DNA of 64,000 nt from NCBI GenBank assembly GCA_001557505.1, contig LSAX01000007.1, positions 3,410,001-3,474,000 of the forward strand. The letters run 5' to 3'. The notes beneath the pieces were generated by a model, which saw only the letters and a program-made list of their open reading frames with translations, made no database searches and was not told the DNA's origin. Both the position numbers and the translations under genes were made by a program. Origin of the DNA: Reticulascus tulasneorum (lineage: Eukaryota > Ascomycota > Sordariomycetes > Glomerellales > Reticulascaceae). Positions 1 through 11,022 of the stretch are shown here, piece by piece. Within the stretch, counting starts at the first letter, position 1, and the number at the start of each line of letters is the position of its first letter.

Positions 1-63
1 GGATTGTCACCATGAATGCATTTCAACTGTACCATGCGTTCTATTCAATTGACCGCCAGTATG

Positions 64-543
64 TCAACACAGCACTATCAACTCAATAGAAGAACCAAGC
101 CTGCAAGCCCAACTAACCATCCAATCGCCCCTGCTCTCCGCCCCCGGTCGAGTGACACCCGCGGCGCTCCTTTCCGAGCGCGAACCAGCGCCGCCGCAAT
201 ATTGCCGCCCCGTGGTCTCGTTCCGTTGCCCTTTCGCACTCCTAAGGCACTGCGTAATATTGCCGGAGCCGGTAAACAAGACTAAATTGACGTCCAGAGT
301 ACATAAAACAAAGCATCCGGGGCCTTCGTGCTCCGTCTGCGGCCAGACGCCGTAAGACGGCTCATTTGTGAGGTTGTATGCGATGGGTTTGTCGTCGACG
401 AAGCCGCTACAGCAGCTGATCAGTGCCGAGACGAGTGTGCTGTTTATGGGAATCGCACAGCCTGTTAAGCCGTCGTATGAGGTTGGATTGGGGCGGAAGT
501 TGGGGTTCGCAGCCGAGCAGAGGTTTGCTGCGGGGGGGTCCAT
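64..543 (-). CDS. small cysteine-containing fungal protein, function unknown
   Basis: A single-exon reading frame of 159 residues starts at the ATG at 543 and stops at 64-66. The first two thirds carry an ordered Cys pattern: Cys in NLCSAANP near residue 9, TGCAIPI, ISCCSG, then GCFVLC and ITQCL, and a late QYCGG. This spacing (Cys, ~20 residues, GCxIxI, ~15, CC, ~35, CxxxC, ~20, CL) resembles a family of small uncharacterised ascomycete proteins. That resemblance is from memory of the pattern and has not been searched. The start has no obvious signal peptide; the frame stays open upstream to 912 but that part looks non-coding. The last ~35 residues are low in character and may be an unspliced intron or readthrough, so the true 3' end could differ. 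No function is proposed. Confidence 0.45.
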   Translation of the reverse strand: MDPPAANLCSAANPNFRPNPTSYDGLTGCAIPINSTLVSALISCCSGFVDDKPIAYNLTNEPSYGVWPQTEHEGPGCFVLCTLDVNLVLFTGSGNITQCLRSAKGQRNETTGRQYCGGAGSRSERSAAGVTRPGAESRGDWMVSWACRLGSSIELIVLC

Positions 544-2234
544 AGTAATAGGTGCTGACGACAGTGGATCGCCAGCGGAGGTGATGTCTGAAGGAGACGC
601 TGCATTGTATTTATCTCCTGACGACGCGCTGGCCTTCTCTCCACGCCACTGGCCCAGCGCTGCCAAAGGGTTTGCGCGGCAAAGACAAGAACAAGATTTG
701 AGGCTTGACCAGAGCAAGGCAAGGCCAGTACTAGATATTGGTGCGTTTCTGCGCGCCCATGGAAGATAGTGAACGAACGTAGTATACCGTCCAACCAAGC
801 CAAGATTACTGAAATGGGGGGTTGTCAGCCTCTGATTTCGTGTGGATTCCGTATGTGCCCTTCCGAGAACAGCACTGGGGAACCAACAGGCCTTGGCAAA
901 TGCAACGTACATACGGTTGAGGAGGTGTGGGAGAGTGAATTCTTGGTTCGGGTAAATTTACTAGAGTATATTATGTACAATACGGGGTTGGGACTCTGTC
1001 TTTTTGTTTGTTTGTTTGTTATCGTGTTCCTGCCAGCTTGCCCCACGGTCTCCCTCCCTGTAAATACAGGTACACGATAATTACTCGTAGGTAGCTTCTA
1101 TAACAGCTGAGCCCGAACCTACGCGTGAGTATCGTTAAAAAAAATCCGTTACTGGCCAATAAAACACTTGGACCACATATTGCTTGTCGTTACCTGGAGT
1201 TTCTGCGGACGTCCTCAATCTGTCAGTACTTTGTAGTCCGTACTTCGTACAACCTAACTTTTAATGGTACAGGCTCTTCACTCTTCTTTGGTTCGGGTTA
1301 ACGCCACAAGTACCATGCCCAACGGACATCCAGGCAGGGGGCTGTACTCGTCTCTTTCTTAGGTAGTACTCGTGGTAGTGCACCCGTCATGCAGGTAAGA
1401 GCTGGTTGGGCAACCGAGGCAGTACGTGAAAGGGCTTAACAATGCCCAGATACACATATGGCACAGATTGGAGTAGCCAAGATTATGACGTCCATCCTCC
1501 TAGATGCAGAATGATCACACTGCACCTAGTGAAGCTTTGCGTCGTAAGGTAGCCAGTCAGCAAGCGACAAAAATCATGGCGGTTACCGAAGAGTTCTCCT
1601 AACAAATCGATTGGAAATCAGACCAGTGAATGCTTTCTTGGATAGACTAAGAAATTCAATTTGTATTTTCGAAATACTCTGGCTATACTGTTAGTATCAT
1701 ACATCGGGAGAGGGAGCGTTTCCAAAACGCGCAGAAGAACATGTGGTGGACCCCGATGTCCGCCCATAAGTTGTGGTTGGGAACACTGCACTCGTTAAGC
1801 CTCGCTCAGATACCATAACCACAACCCCGACCGCATATATTCCTACACAGCTGCAGCCGTGGAAGAGAAGAGTGCAGTTGATAGACGTGTCGTCCCCCGA
1901 AGCATGGGGCTGGGCCAGCCCTTAAACCCCGGATGAATCTGTCCAATGATCTTCTACCGGCAAAAGGGAACACTAGGGTACGCCGATTTCCGGTAATCAA
2001 GGGCAAACCCCTCTTCACAACAACGTCAACTAAAGTTGTGCGGAGTGTTAAACGCGTGCAGTGTTACACTTTTTCGGCACCTAATTATATGTCCGATAAA
2101 CAATCTCGTATGATAGGACTCAGCAAAGACTTTCTATAACCTGTTTTTACGCTCTCGGTTCTCTGCGTGCCTCAGCGTCTAGCCGGGGTTCGAGCAAATT
2201 CGGGTATCTTGTCGACTGGGCTTGTTTGATCATC
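544..2234. other. intergenic, no supported gene
   Basis: About 1.7 kb between the small Cys protein and the oxidoreductase. Open frames here are short and show no recognisable protein. It holds a short (TTTG)n run at 1003-1020 and an A-rich run near 1138. It should contain the promoter of the plus-strand oxidoreductase. Confidence 0.6.
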
Positions 2235-3660
2235 ATGGCGCCCATCAAGGCTGGCATTATTGGTTACGGCTTCTCAGTCCAATGCTTCCACCTCCCGTTC
2301 ATTTTGCCAAACTCTGATCTAGAAGTATACGCCTTTCTGCAACGTGCCGCTGCACCAGCAGTCGCAACAGAGGCGAAGGGCTGGGGGCACTGCACCATCG
2401 ACTTTCCGCAGGCCAAGCACTACAGGACATCTGACGAATTCTTCGCCGACCCAGACATCGAACTTGTGATAATTTGCACGCATTCTCACGAGGAGTTCAT
2501 AGAGAAGGGGTTAAATGCAGGGAAGCACGGTACACCTCCCCCTTTTGTCTTTGTGGCGGTGCTTCATCGTTCATGTGGACACCTGAAGAGCTGACTGATT
2601 ACTCAAAACTTAGTTGTTGTTGAGAAAGCCTTTGTCTCAAGCAGCATCGAAGCTGAGAGACTGATTCTTCTGGCTAAAGAGAAAGGAAAGATCCTCACTG
2701 TCTATCACAGTATGTCCGACGTTCTCTCATTTTCTAGATGTCCGGATTCCAATCCATGGGCCTCCTGGTCTAGTGTGCTTGGCTGACCTCGCTCAACTTG
2801 CAAGATCGGAGGTATGATAGCGATTTCAAAACCCTAGAGCATCTCATCGGCAGTGGAGCTCTTGGGGAAGTCAGAGATGCACAGATTCACTTTGACCTGC
2901 CAACACCGACTTGGATATCGGGCTGGACTCAGAAGGAATATAGCGCGGGCGAGGGATTATTGTTCGGACTAGGTATGAGAAGGCCTGCATAACTGGCAAA
3001 GCCGTAGGATGACTGACCTTTCAAGGGACCCACACCATTGATCAAGCACTCAAGCTCTTCGGCAATCCGTCATCTGTGACGGGATTTCTCAGATCTAATC
3101 GAGGTGTCGACAGCGAGGTTGATGATACGTTTACAGTAATTCTACAGTACTCTGGAACACAGAAGAACTTGACCGTGACAGTCAAGACCGCCATTGTCAC
3201 GCACATGAAAGACCAGTTGAAATACTTCGTCCGAGGAACAAAGGGATCCTATGTCAAAGTAAGTGGCTTGCTAAGCTCCCCCCATATAAGAGAAGATGCT
3301 GACACAAAGCGTGAAACTCAGTTTGGAACATGTCCTCAGGAGGCAAACGCGGTTGCTGCACCAGGAAAGCCTGCGACGGATCCTAAATATGGCGTCGAAG
3401 ATAAGAGCATCTGGGGTACGTTGACCACGACCAACGAGTATGACCCCGAGCATCAGGAGTTCGACGTAGTAAGCAAGCAATACAGTGGTAAATACCCTAG
3501 CTTGTCCGGCTGGTATAGAGGCTACTATGAAAACGTGGTGGACGCAATCCGTGGTAAGGGTGAGGTTAATGTTAGGCCTGAAACAGCTAGAGATGGCCTG
3601 AAAGTCATCGAGCTTGCCAGAGAGTCGCACGAGAAGGGAGCAACCATTCTCTGGTCTTGA
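2235..3660 (+). CDS. Gfo/Idh/MocA-family NAD(P)-dependent oxidoreductase
   Basis: Five exons fit a continuous 376-residue protein: 2235-2529, 2614-2709, 2805-2972, 3026-3258 and 3322-3660. The N-terminal Rossmann fold begins KAGIIGYGFSVQCFHLPFI, a glycine-rich dinucleotide site of this family. It is followed by DIELVIICTHSHEEF and the catalytic-lysine segment KHVVVEKAF. The usual family motif is EKP, so proline is replaced by alanine here while lysine is kept. Exon 3 gives RRYDSDFKTL and exon 4 GTHTIDQAL, both typical of the C-terminal substrate domain, which ends near VIELARESHEKGATILWS. Length matches the family (about 350-380). The substrate cannot be told; sugars and sugar-like diols are usual. 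Confident about family and exons 1-5, not about pathway. Confidence 0.87.
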
Positions 3661-4267
3661 GCTATCAAGGTCACAGCTTTCGTTGATGAGCAATCCCAGG
3701 TCTCAATCGGCAGCCCTCCGGACCAGTTTGAGGCCAATGTTATGGAGCGAGTTCGTCAAATTTAGATGGATGGTTAGACACTGCTGGCACTCTTCTAGTA
3801 TCTACAATGACTGTTTATGGTCTGCGAGACATATGGACCAAATCCCGACATTAGATAGAGGACTATTTTAAATCTGATCTACGAGGTTTGGTGTTTTCAA
3901 TTGCAATGTGAACCTTCGGGGGGAAAGTCCATTTAGCTCTCTCAGTCAATAATGGTGCCAAGAAGTTCACTCATTCTTCTGTAGAATACTGCTTTTCATA
4001 TGGAATCAAGTAAGAAGCCGATGGATGACTTCTTCAACACCACCGATTGCTTGCGCCACAAGGTCCCGATATGTCACGACCAAGGGCACAGATCTTCTGG
4101 TTCTGAACTCGAGAGTTACTTGTAATCCAGCTCATGACCCGCATTCAATCCCGCGATCCAGTCCAAATAGAGTACCGATGAGGTTTACCGTAGTGCAAGA
4201 AAGCCCTTGGGGACTCGGAACTTTCTTGTCTCTCAGCGTCAAAGCATCCCTCTACACTCGGGTGCGT
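3661..4267. other. intergenic between convergent genes
   Basis: About 0.6 kb between the 3' ends of the oxidoreductase (plus) and the tyrosyl-tRNA synthetase (minus). It should hold both 3' untranslated regions. No coding signal was recognised. Confidence 0.6.
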
Positions 4268-5446
4268 CTACGATGCCTGATCCTCTTCGCCTTTGACGAT
4301 AGGTACCACGTGACTATTCTGTTTGTCCTTTGATTTATCCTTGGGTTGCTTGGCGGTCTTCTTCGGCTTAGCTGGCGGTTCGGGGTAAGCTGCGCTGGCT
4401 ATTTCCTGCCATTCTTTGTCAGAGTCAAATTCGCCCCGAATGGCCCCGGTAAGCTTGATGATGGCTTCCTCGACAATCTTTTTGGCCAGCTGAGGTGTCA
4501 ATAAGTCAGAGGAGTAAGCAGCGGCGACCTCTTCAAACGCCGTGAACACGGTTGGTTCGGTTTGGTCTTTCAATACCACGCTGATTGAAGATTTTCCATC
4601 GGCGGCTTGAAGCTGGGATAGCGGAAACAGTACATGCTGGATGAAAGCCAGGATACCGTTCCCTTCAACAACGCCAGGGACGCAAAAAGCCTTGGAAACC
4701 TTCTTCCGTATTGTGGTCGCGTCGTCGATGAGATCGACCTTGGACTTGGGGTCCGAGCTGGACATCTTGCCTCCAGCCAGACCTGGAATCATCGCATTCA
4801 TCAAGTGTGCTTTGACCTTGAAGCCGATCTTTGCGACGGTGTCGTGCGACAGTGCAAAGATCTTGCGCTGATCAATTCCACCAAATTCGGCATCCACGCC
4901 GAGATACTCCTCGTCTAGAATTTGCATCATTGGGTAGATGCCATCTGACATGGCGGGCTCACCCAGGGTCTTGACAACTTCGCTGCTAGCCTTCACAGCA
5001 TCGTGTACCGAGACCTTCTTGCTCAGCCTCAAAAGGTCCCGCGTGTAGTTGGCAGATGTCTGGTAGGAGCTGCCCCGGACAAACTCGAGGTTCTGCAGAT
5101 CAACTCCAACGCTGCGAAGCAGAGCCCTGATGACACGCTCGTAGTACTGTGCTCGATTCTCGAGAACCCCTTCAGGTGCCTTGTCCGCATCAAGGAAGCC
5201 ATGGAGATCTGCAAGTAGGATAGTGACTTTGCAGCCAGCTTGCAAGAACTGCGCAATCTTCACCGCAGGCACGAAGTACCCAGCATGCGGGCGGCCAGTT
5301 GTGGCGGTTCCCCAGTAGATCTTCAAGGGGCGAACGGCCAGTACTTCCCGAATGATGTCAGGTCGAATGATTTCCTGAAGATTCGACGTGATCAGGGCAT
5401 ATTTCTCGTCAACGCTAAGCGTATCCTTGGGCTGGGGAGACGACAT
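4268..5446 (-). CDS. cytosolic tyrosyl-tRNA synthetase
   Basis: An uninterrupted 392-residue frame encodes a class I aminoacyl-tRNA synthetase that charges tRNA-Tyr. The HIGH-type ATP motif is PHAGYFVP (residues 53-60) inside IYWGTATTGRPHAGYFVP, and the KMSKS-type loop is GGKMSSS (225-231), both as in eukaryotic/archaeal TyrRS. The tyrosine-binding helix region YPMMQILDEEYLGVDAEFGGIDQRKIF begins near 171. The C-terminus is a short Lys-rich tail (PKKTAKQPKDKSKDKQ) without an EMAP-II domain, as in fungal cytosolic enzymes. There is no intron, unlike most genes in this window. It could be the housekeeping copy or a paralogue; the window cannot decide which. It lies about 26 kb from the polyketide synthase. 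Confidence 0.93.
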   Translation of the reverse strand: MSSPQPKDTLSVDEKYALITSNLQEIIRPDIIREVLAVRPLKIYWGTATTGRPHAGYFVPAVKIAQFLQAGCKVTILLADLHGFLDADKAPEGVLENRAQYYERVIRALLRSVGVDLQNLEFVRGSSYQTSANYTRDLLRLSKKVSVHDAVKASSEVVKTLGEPAMSDGIYPMMQILDEEYLGVDAEFGGIDQRKIFALSHDTVAKIGFKVKAHLMNAMIPGLAGGKMSSSDPKSKVDLIDDATTIRKKVSKAFCVPGVVEGNGILAFIQHVLFPLSQLQAADGKSSISVVLKDQTEPTVFTAFEEVAAAYSSDLLTPQLAKKIVEEAIIKLTGAIRGEFDSDKEWQEIASAAYPEPPAKPKKTAKQPKDKSKDKQNSHVVPIVKGEEDQAS

Positions 5447-6939
5447 GATCGCTGCGAATGTAGAATAGTTCTGGGGCGTGAGTCACGGTCGGACCACAAG
5501 TGAGACTAGGATGGCTCGCCTGGTAAGCAAAGGGTCAGAAGAGTAACCAAGGAGGTGGTATGCCTCATAATCTGCGATTCTCTCTCACCGGCGGTATGTT
5601 GGCTCCTGATTCTTTAGGTCGTGTGTCCCCGTAGAGTCCAAGAGTATTCTCGATGTGGTTGATGCGATTGCAGTGGGTTTTCTTTTTGGTGGGGTTCCGG
5701 GTGATGGTGGGAGAATTTTGTGCCGGACCCCACCGCCAGAAACGGCAGGCGGTGATGCTTCACTTTTTGGCTCATTTTGGTCCAGAATTGTTCATGTTTC
5801 ATTCAATTTCGCAGAAGCTGAATGCGAACGTCCCGGACTTGCAATAAAGAGCGTCGCGAGGGTGCTTGCAAATCGTCCGCCATTATGCCAGGTAGATAAA
5901 ACGGAAGAACGTCTCCCAGCCGGCCGCTGACCAAAGGTACGCGCCTCTATTCTTTACGAAAATCTGAATGATGGTGCTTCCTTTCGCAATGTTCATGAAC
6001 GCGCATGACCAACCTCGAGCCATATGGGCTGGACATGGCTGAGTACGTTTCAAGAGAGGCGACAGCGGTAGCTCAACCCGACGGAGAGGCGCATATTGAT
6101 GTATGTCCTTTGGGTGAGCGAACCGTATCTATGCCATTGCGCTCCCAGTACCTGGGGAGTAGAACATACCAGGCTAGGAGCCGCTGCCTGCCTCCAATAC
6201 CTGTCGCCTCCAAGTGACCATACTAATCCACCCAGCTGCATGGTCGTGGGAAGGCAAGCTGGAAGTGCAATTGCCTGTGGTAAATCCACCAAGAACTAGG
6301 CCTGGTCGTCAACAACCTACCGACCCTCTGCCTACGGCTGGCCTAGTACGTGGTATTCACGAGCATGCTGGACAAGTCCGCAGATTCAAAACTCTTCTGA
6401 TGTTTATGCATTTGGCTTTCGGGAAGACGGGTTATTCCCTCACCGAACTTGACGTTTGTGGGGCGCGATGGACAATCGCGCCTTACCTCTAAGGCCGAAC
6501 ACCGACTGAGGTAGGCTAACCTGAGACGGATGACGTACAGGGGCTGTTACCTATACGGACATACGAATCACCGTGGAGTCGTCATCCATCTTACGCCATC
6601 ATCCCCAATTGTGGCGACCTGCGTCTCGAGCTTGTCTGCGTTGCTGTTTCTTTCAACCTCTTGAGCAAGTGACAGAATTCATCCCTTGAATCAATCGCTC
6701 TCAAAGCCATAATCCCCTATTTGCCCTCCTCCGGAGCATCCGGTGCTTCCATATCTCGCCACTTTCACCCCGCTGGACGGATTTCCATTCCCCATACCGA
6801 CGACTGCAAGCTGACGATCCAACCCCGGTTGCCTGCGTGACCCCTCTTCGATACCATACTTATCATCCCCTCTCCTTAGTTCCGTGATTTACACGCCTTC
6901 TCATCTTCGCCATAAACTTCTCTCGCGGCGCATCCAAAT
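5447..6939. other. intergenic, divergent promoters
   Basis: About 1.5 kb between the divergently transcribed tyrosyl-tRNA synthetase and the fasciclin gene, so both promoters should be here. The pyrimidine-rich leader just before 6940 is typical of fungal 5' regions. Open frames inside show no recognisable protein. Confidence 0.6.
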
Positions 6940-8339
6940 ATGAAGTTCGCGACTGTACTTCCATTCGTGGCAGCTGCCCACGCCTTTGTGGTCCCAGATG
7001 TGCAGATCTTCCACGATCTCGAAGTCAACGAGGACCCCCATGAAGAGACATCTTGGTGGGGCCATCTCCCTTCGAAGAAAGAAGTCGTCTCCAGCATCGA
7101 TAGTGCTGTTGACACTATAGCTTCCCGGATCGACAGCGCCTTGAATCTTGTCGAAGCAAAGTTCCACGATGCGCTTGAACATGTCTTCGAGGAGGAATCT
7201 GAGGAGGACGTCGAAGCCCTTGACAGTGCTCATAACCGTCATGGCGGTCATCACGAGGCCAATTTGACCATCTATGAACTCATATCGAAGAGTAACCACA
7301 CCACAAAGTTTGCTAAGCTGGTCGACGAACACGAGAGCATAGTGAAGCTGCTCAATAGCACGAAGGCGAATTACACGCTCTTCGTGCCAATTGACGCTGC
7401 CTTCGAGCACATCCCTGATGACAAGAAGCCAAGCAAGGAGTTCATCGAAGATCTGCTCAAGTACCATATCGGACTGGGCTTGTACCCCGCCGGCAGGATC
7501 CTGGCCACCCACACGCTGCCCACGGCGCTGGACGAGAAACTCCTTGGCGATAACCCTCAGCGCCTGCGGACCAGCGCTGGGTTGTCTGGCGTTCGAGTGA
7601 ACTTCTATAGCAAGGTTGTCGCCGTAAATATTGTACGAACTCATTCAACAATTCCTATCATCAAGAATGTAGCTAACCAGGAATCTTCTAGGGAGCCAAG
7701 AATGGTGTCATCCATGCTGTGAATCACATTCTCGTGCCGCCTACTTATGCTGGACGAGAGCTCAGTCTGTTCCCAAGTAAATTCTCGACTTTGCTTCTCG
7801 CCTATGAAAAAACAAACTTCGTTGACTTTATCCACGGTGTCACATTGACCGGCAGCACAATATTTGCGCCCTCCAACGCTGCGTTCGCCAAGCTCGGCCC
7901 TCGCGCAAATGCATTTCTTTTCAATACCGAGATCGGATTGAAGTACCTGCGGGCAATCCTGAAATATCACATCGTTGCCAACTCAACACTTTACAGCGAT
8001 GAGCTCTACCGCCCGGACAGCAGCGAGTACGCTACGTCGGAGCATTATCATGTGGATCTGCCAACACTGTTGGATGAGAAGAGCGTCTCGGTTGATGTTG
8101 CCCGGTGGGGTGGCTGGATTACTGTTAAAGTCAACGGGTTTGTGCGCGTTGTCGTGCAAGACGTCATTGCGAAGAATGGAGTTATACAAGTCATTGGAAA
8201 TGTACTCATCCCGCCGCACAAGCATCACAAAGATGGTGATGAGGAATATGCTGGAGAGATTGATGTGGAGGATCTGAAGGAGAGGTTGGCAGACTTCGTG
8301 GATGAGGATAGCAAACAAGACACTTGGACGGATCTGTAG
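6940..8339 (+). CDS. secreted protein with two fasciclin (FAS1) domains
   Basis: Two exons, 6940-7632 and 7692-8339, give 446 residues. The N-terminus MKFATVLPFVAAAHAFVV is a signal peptide. An acidic, amphipathic stretch follows (EEESEEDVEAL near residue 90). The first FAS1 domain starts at NLTIYELISKSNHTTKFAKL (about 108) with the hallmarks YTLFVPIDAAFEHI and a C-terminal GAKNGVIHAVNHILVPP created across the splice. The second domain contains STIFAPSNAAFAKL, LKYHIVANSTLYSDEL and NGVIQVIGNVLIPP. The C-terminus is charged and has no GPI-type hydrophobic tail. FAS1 domains mediate adhesion, and fungal versions are cell-wall or extracellular. N-glycosylation sequons are frequent. Splice junction and family are clear. 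Confidence 0.92.
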
Positions 8340-10446
8340 GTCGATGTTTAGTAGAGACCAACTGTCCTGGAGCTACCAATCTCCTACAGGCCTTGAAAGC
8401 GGGAAACTTGTCATCTGGGCAGTCAAAACAACTGGCCCACCAGATCAGATAAACACATTGGTCAGTAGTACGAGCATGCAGCTTCCTCATCAATAAAATC
8501 CACGACATGAGTCTACATCTACCATGACTCTGCTAGAAGACTTCGCTCAGCCCTTGCATTTTTATGCATTCTCTCCTCTACATGACGTTGACGAATTGTG
8601 TTGGGATGAGCTGTGCTTCTCATCGAGTTCCCATGATTTATTACTGCACAAAAGCCTCCTGTTGGCGGTGCTTGACAAACTCGAGTACAATCCATTCTCT
8701 GAGTGCGATCGATTCTGATTATGATGTTAAGCAATGGTGTTGTGGGCTTGAAATTCTCCAGAGCAAGCCTAAAGTCATTCCAGTCTCCCGAAATGAGACT
8801 GGAGGCGTGGTGAAGAAAGTGTGAAGAAAGTGTGAAGAAGGTGTGGTGAACTAATCAATCCCGCGGCAATCGGATATTAAGTCGAGAATCACGCATGCCT
8901 CACAGGTATTTTCTAAGTACATATCCTCTATCATGTCAATCCTAGCTGGAAGAAAATCCGAACTCTCTGCCCAACCTCCTTCTCCGTAACGCCAAGCAAC
9001 AAAATCGCCGATCGTCCATCTCAAACGAGATTACCATAGGCGAGAGATGGCAACCCAACAATTGGAGACAATCGAACGATCCTGGCTGCTCATTCCCGAG
9101 TAATGGCCCTGCCGCGAAGGAAGAATATAAGTAAAAGACTTGATGAACACAAACTTGAAGACAGTGGCGAGTTCTTGTATATTGATATGCAGGCAGGCGC
9201 GCGAAGAGAGTGGACATGCCTGCGAGAGATGATTCGAATCAAGAGGGATTGCCACCACGAAGAACTCGAGCGGGCTCATCGAGTTAGAATCGCAGTACAA
9301 GCAGTGCTGCTGCGTAATGATGTTGGAACCAGCTCGCACAGTGCTCATTGCGGCTGTCCATGCAGTTATGCCGTCTGGACCCCGTGGTGATACCAGTCAA
9401 GGCCATGCAGCGCATCATGTCAAATATTGTGACTTGATTGGATCTTATTTCTCACCGCAATTCCGTAAAGAGGATTCCCCTCGTATCACGGTGATAGAAC
9501 ACCCCCGAGTCCTGCTCCGGTATTCGTCGGAGGTCAAGAAGCCCTGCCCAACCAACCCATGACGATCACTTCTTCATTCCAAATAAGTCTCCGTCTGCTC
9601 ATTAAGTTATTACAATCCTCGAGGAACTTTTATTTTCGGCCTCCGTTCGACGTCATCTTTTCTGTTCGACACCTGGTGTCGTTGGTAATCTTAGCCGTTG
9701 GCTGTGCCTTTGGTTGCTTTGGAGACCACCCCAATGCCGGCACTTATGTTACGATTGAGTAGGCGGCTGTGCCTCCGCATCCTTCCGAGTGCTAAGAATC
9801 CATGCCGGAAATCTGTCCCGCCGCACTTGCTACGCCTCGCAGATTACATGCGCCTTGTTTTTTGAATCACCAACGCTTTCGGTTATGCCACCGCAGTTCT
9901 CCTTCATTTCAGAAAACATATCTAATCCCAGTCGATATGTACATAGCAGAGCACCCACGAAAGGCAACTGCCCCTCTGCGAGGATCGCCCATTGTGCCTT
10001 TGCGGCGAAGACACTAGACACGGAATTCCACCTTGGCTCTCCGAGTAACAACACGCCCCAGGCCAGAGATGCTGTGGTTGTCTGACAAAGCGTCCCCCGT
10101 CGGTCAAGTGTCCGCCGCATTCCGCATTCGGTGTTTCAGATGAAGCTGAGAGCCAACCAATGCGTTCCATGATACTCAGCTGCGTGGCGTGGGCCAGGTA
10201 TCTTCCTGCCGTGGCAGCATGCACAACCAACCGTGCTACCAACAATATGTAGGTATGAGTACACAGCCTGTGATAAACGTAACTATGACCGATGTATAAA
10301 GTCGCCCCCTTCTTGATCCAGGACCAGTGACATTCTCCCCAGAACAAGCCTCTGCAACGTCCAAACTCCCATCAGCATCCCAACCTCAACTCATTTTGCC
10401 ACCTCCCATTCGCTCACCAAGTTCCCTCCCCTGTCTAGACTTCAAG
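8340..10446. other. intergenic, no supported gene
   Basis: About 2.1 kb between the fasciclin and cupredoxin genes. Several open frames of 60-105 codons exist on both strands but none has a recognisable domain, signal peptide or splice-extended structure. The last ~150 bases are CT-rich leader for the cupredoxin gene. Confidence 0.55.
8811..8843. repeat. 11-bp direct tandem repeat, three copies
   Basis: Three adjacent copies of TGAAGAAAGTG, the last with one A-to-G change, lie about 470 bases downstream of the fasciclin stop codon. Simple microsatellite-like repeat; no function is inferred. Confidence 0.85.
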
Positions 10447-11022
10447 ATGATGTCTTACAAGCTCATCGTGGCAGCTCTCTTTGCCATGCAGGCTCAGGCT
10501 GCTACGATCCGTGTTGACGTCGGCTCCTCCGGAAAGACCTTCTCGCCAAGCACTGTGACGGCAAACATTGGCGATCTCGTCGAGTTCCATTTCGGAGGTA
10601 GCGAGCACAGCGTCGTAATGAGCGACTTCTCCAACCCCTGTAAGCCGGCTGCGGCGGGCGGGTTTTATTCTGGATTCCCGAGCAACTCGGTATGATGAAC
10701 CTATGAAACATTGCGCCGAAGCAGAGTACCGTGTCTTGCTAACCGCCGCGGAACTCAGATCTTCCGAGTCAACGTCACCACTACGGATCCGATCTTCTAC
10801 TACTGCAGCAAAGGCTCCCACTGTTCTGGAGGCATGGTCGGTGCCATCAATCCCACCGAGGAGCAGTCGTTGTCCGCCTTCCGTAGTAGTGCGTCCGGAA
10901 ACAGTGCATCTACACCAAAGGCTCGCTTTGGTGGTGAGATTGTTCCGTCTGGCGCTGGAGCCATGACGGTTTCTCTAGCAAGCATGGTTGGTGCCATTGG
11001 TGTGGCTCTTCTCATGGCTTAG
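10447..11022 (+). CDS. secreted GPI-type cupredoxin (extracellular Cu-binding fold)
   Basis: Two exons, 10447-10689 and 10759-11022, give 168 residues. MMSYKLIVAALFAMQAQA is a signal peptide. The body is a plastocyanin/azurin-like domain: IGDLVEFHFGGSEHSVVMSDF supplies the first His (54), and YYCSKGSHCSGGM supplies Cys97, His102 and Met107, a complete type-1 copper ligand set. Cys65 and Cys103 could form a disulfide. A Ser-rich linker (SSASGNSAST) precedes a hydrophobic C-terminus, VSLASMVGAIGVALLMA, which fits GPI-anchor attachment. Proteins of this type are common on fungal cell surfaces and are often serine-rich; their precise role is usually unknown. Confidence 0.9.

Noticed and set aside
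64..912. Using the full 282-codon frame for the first gene
   Set aside because: The first ~120 residues lack the Cys pattern and look non-coding; the ATG at 543 gives a protein beginning directly at the patterned part.
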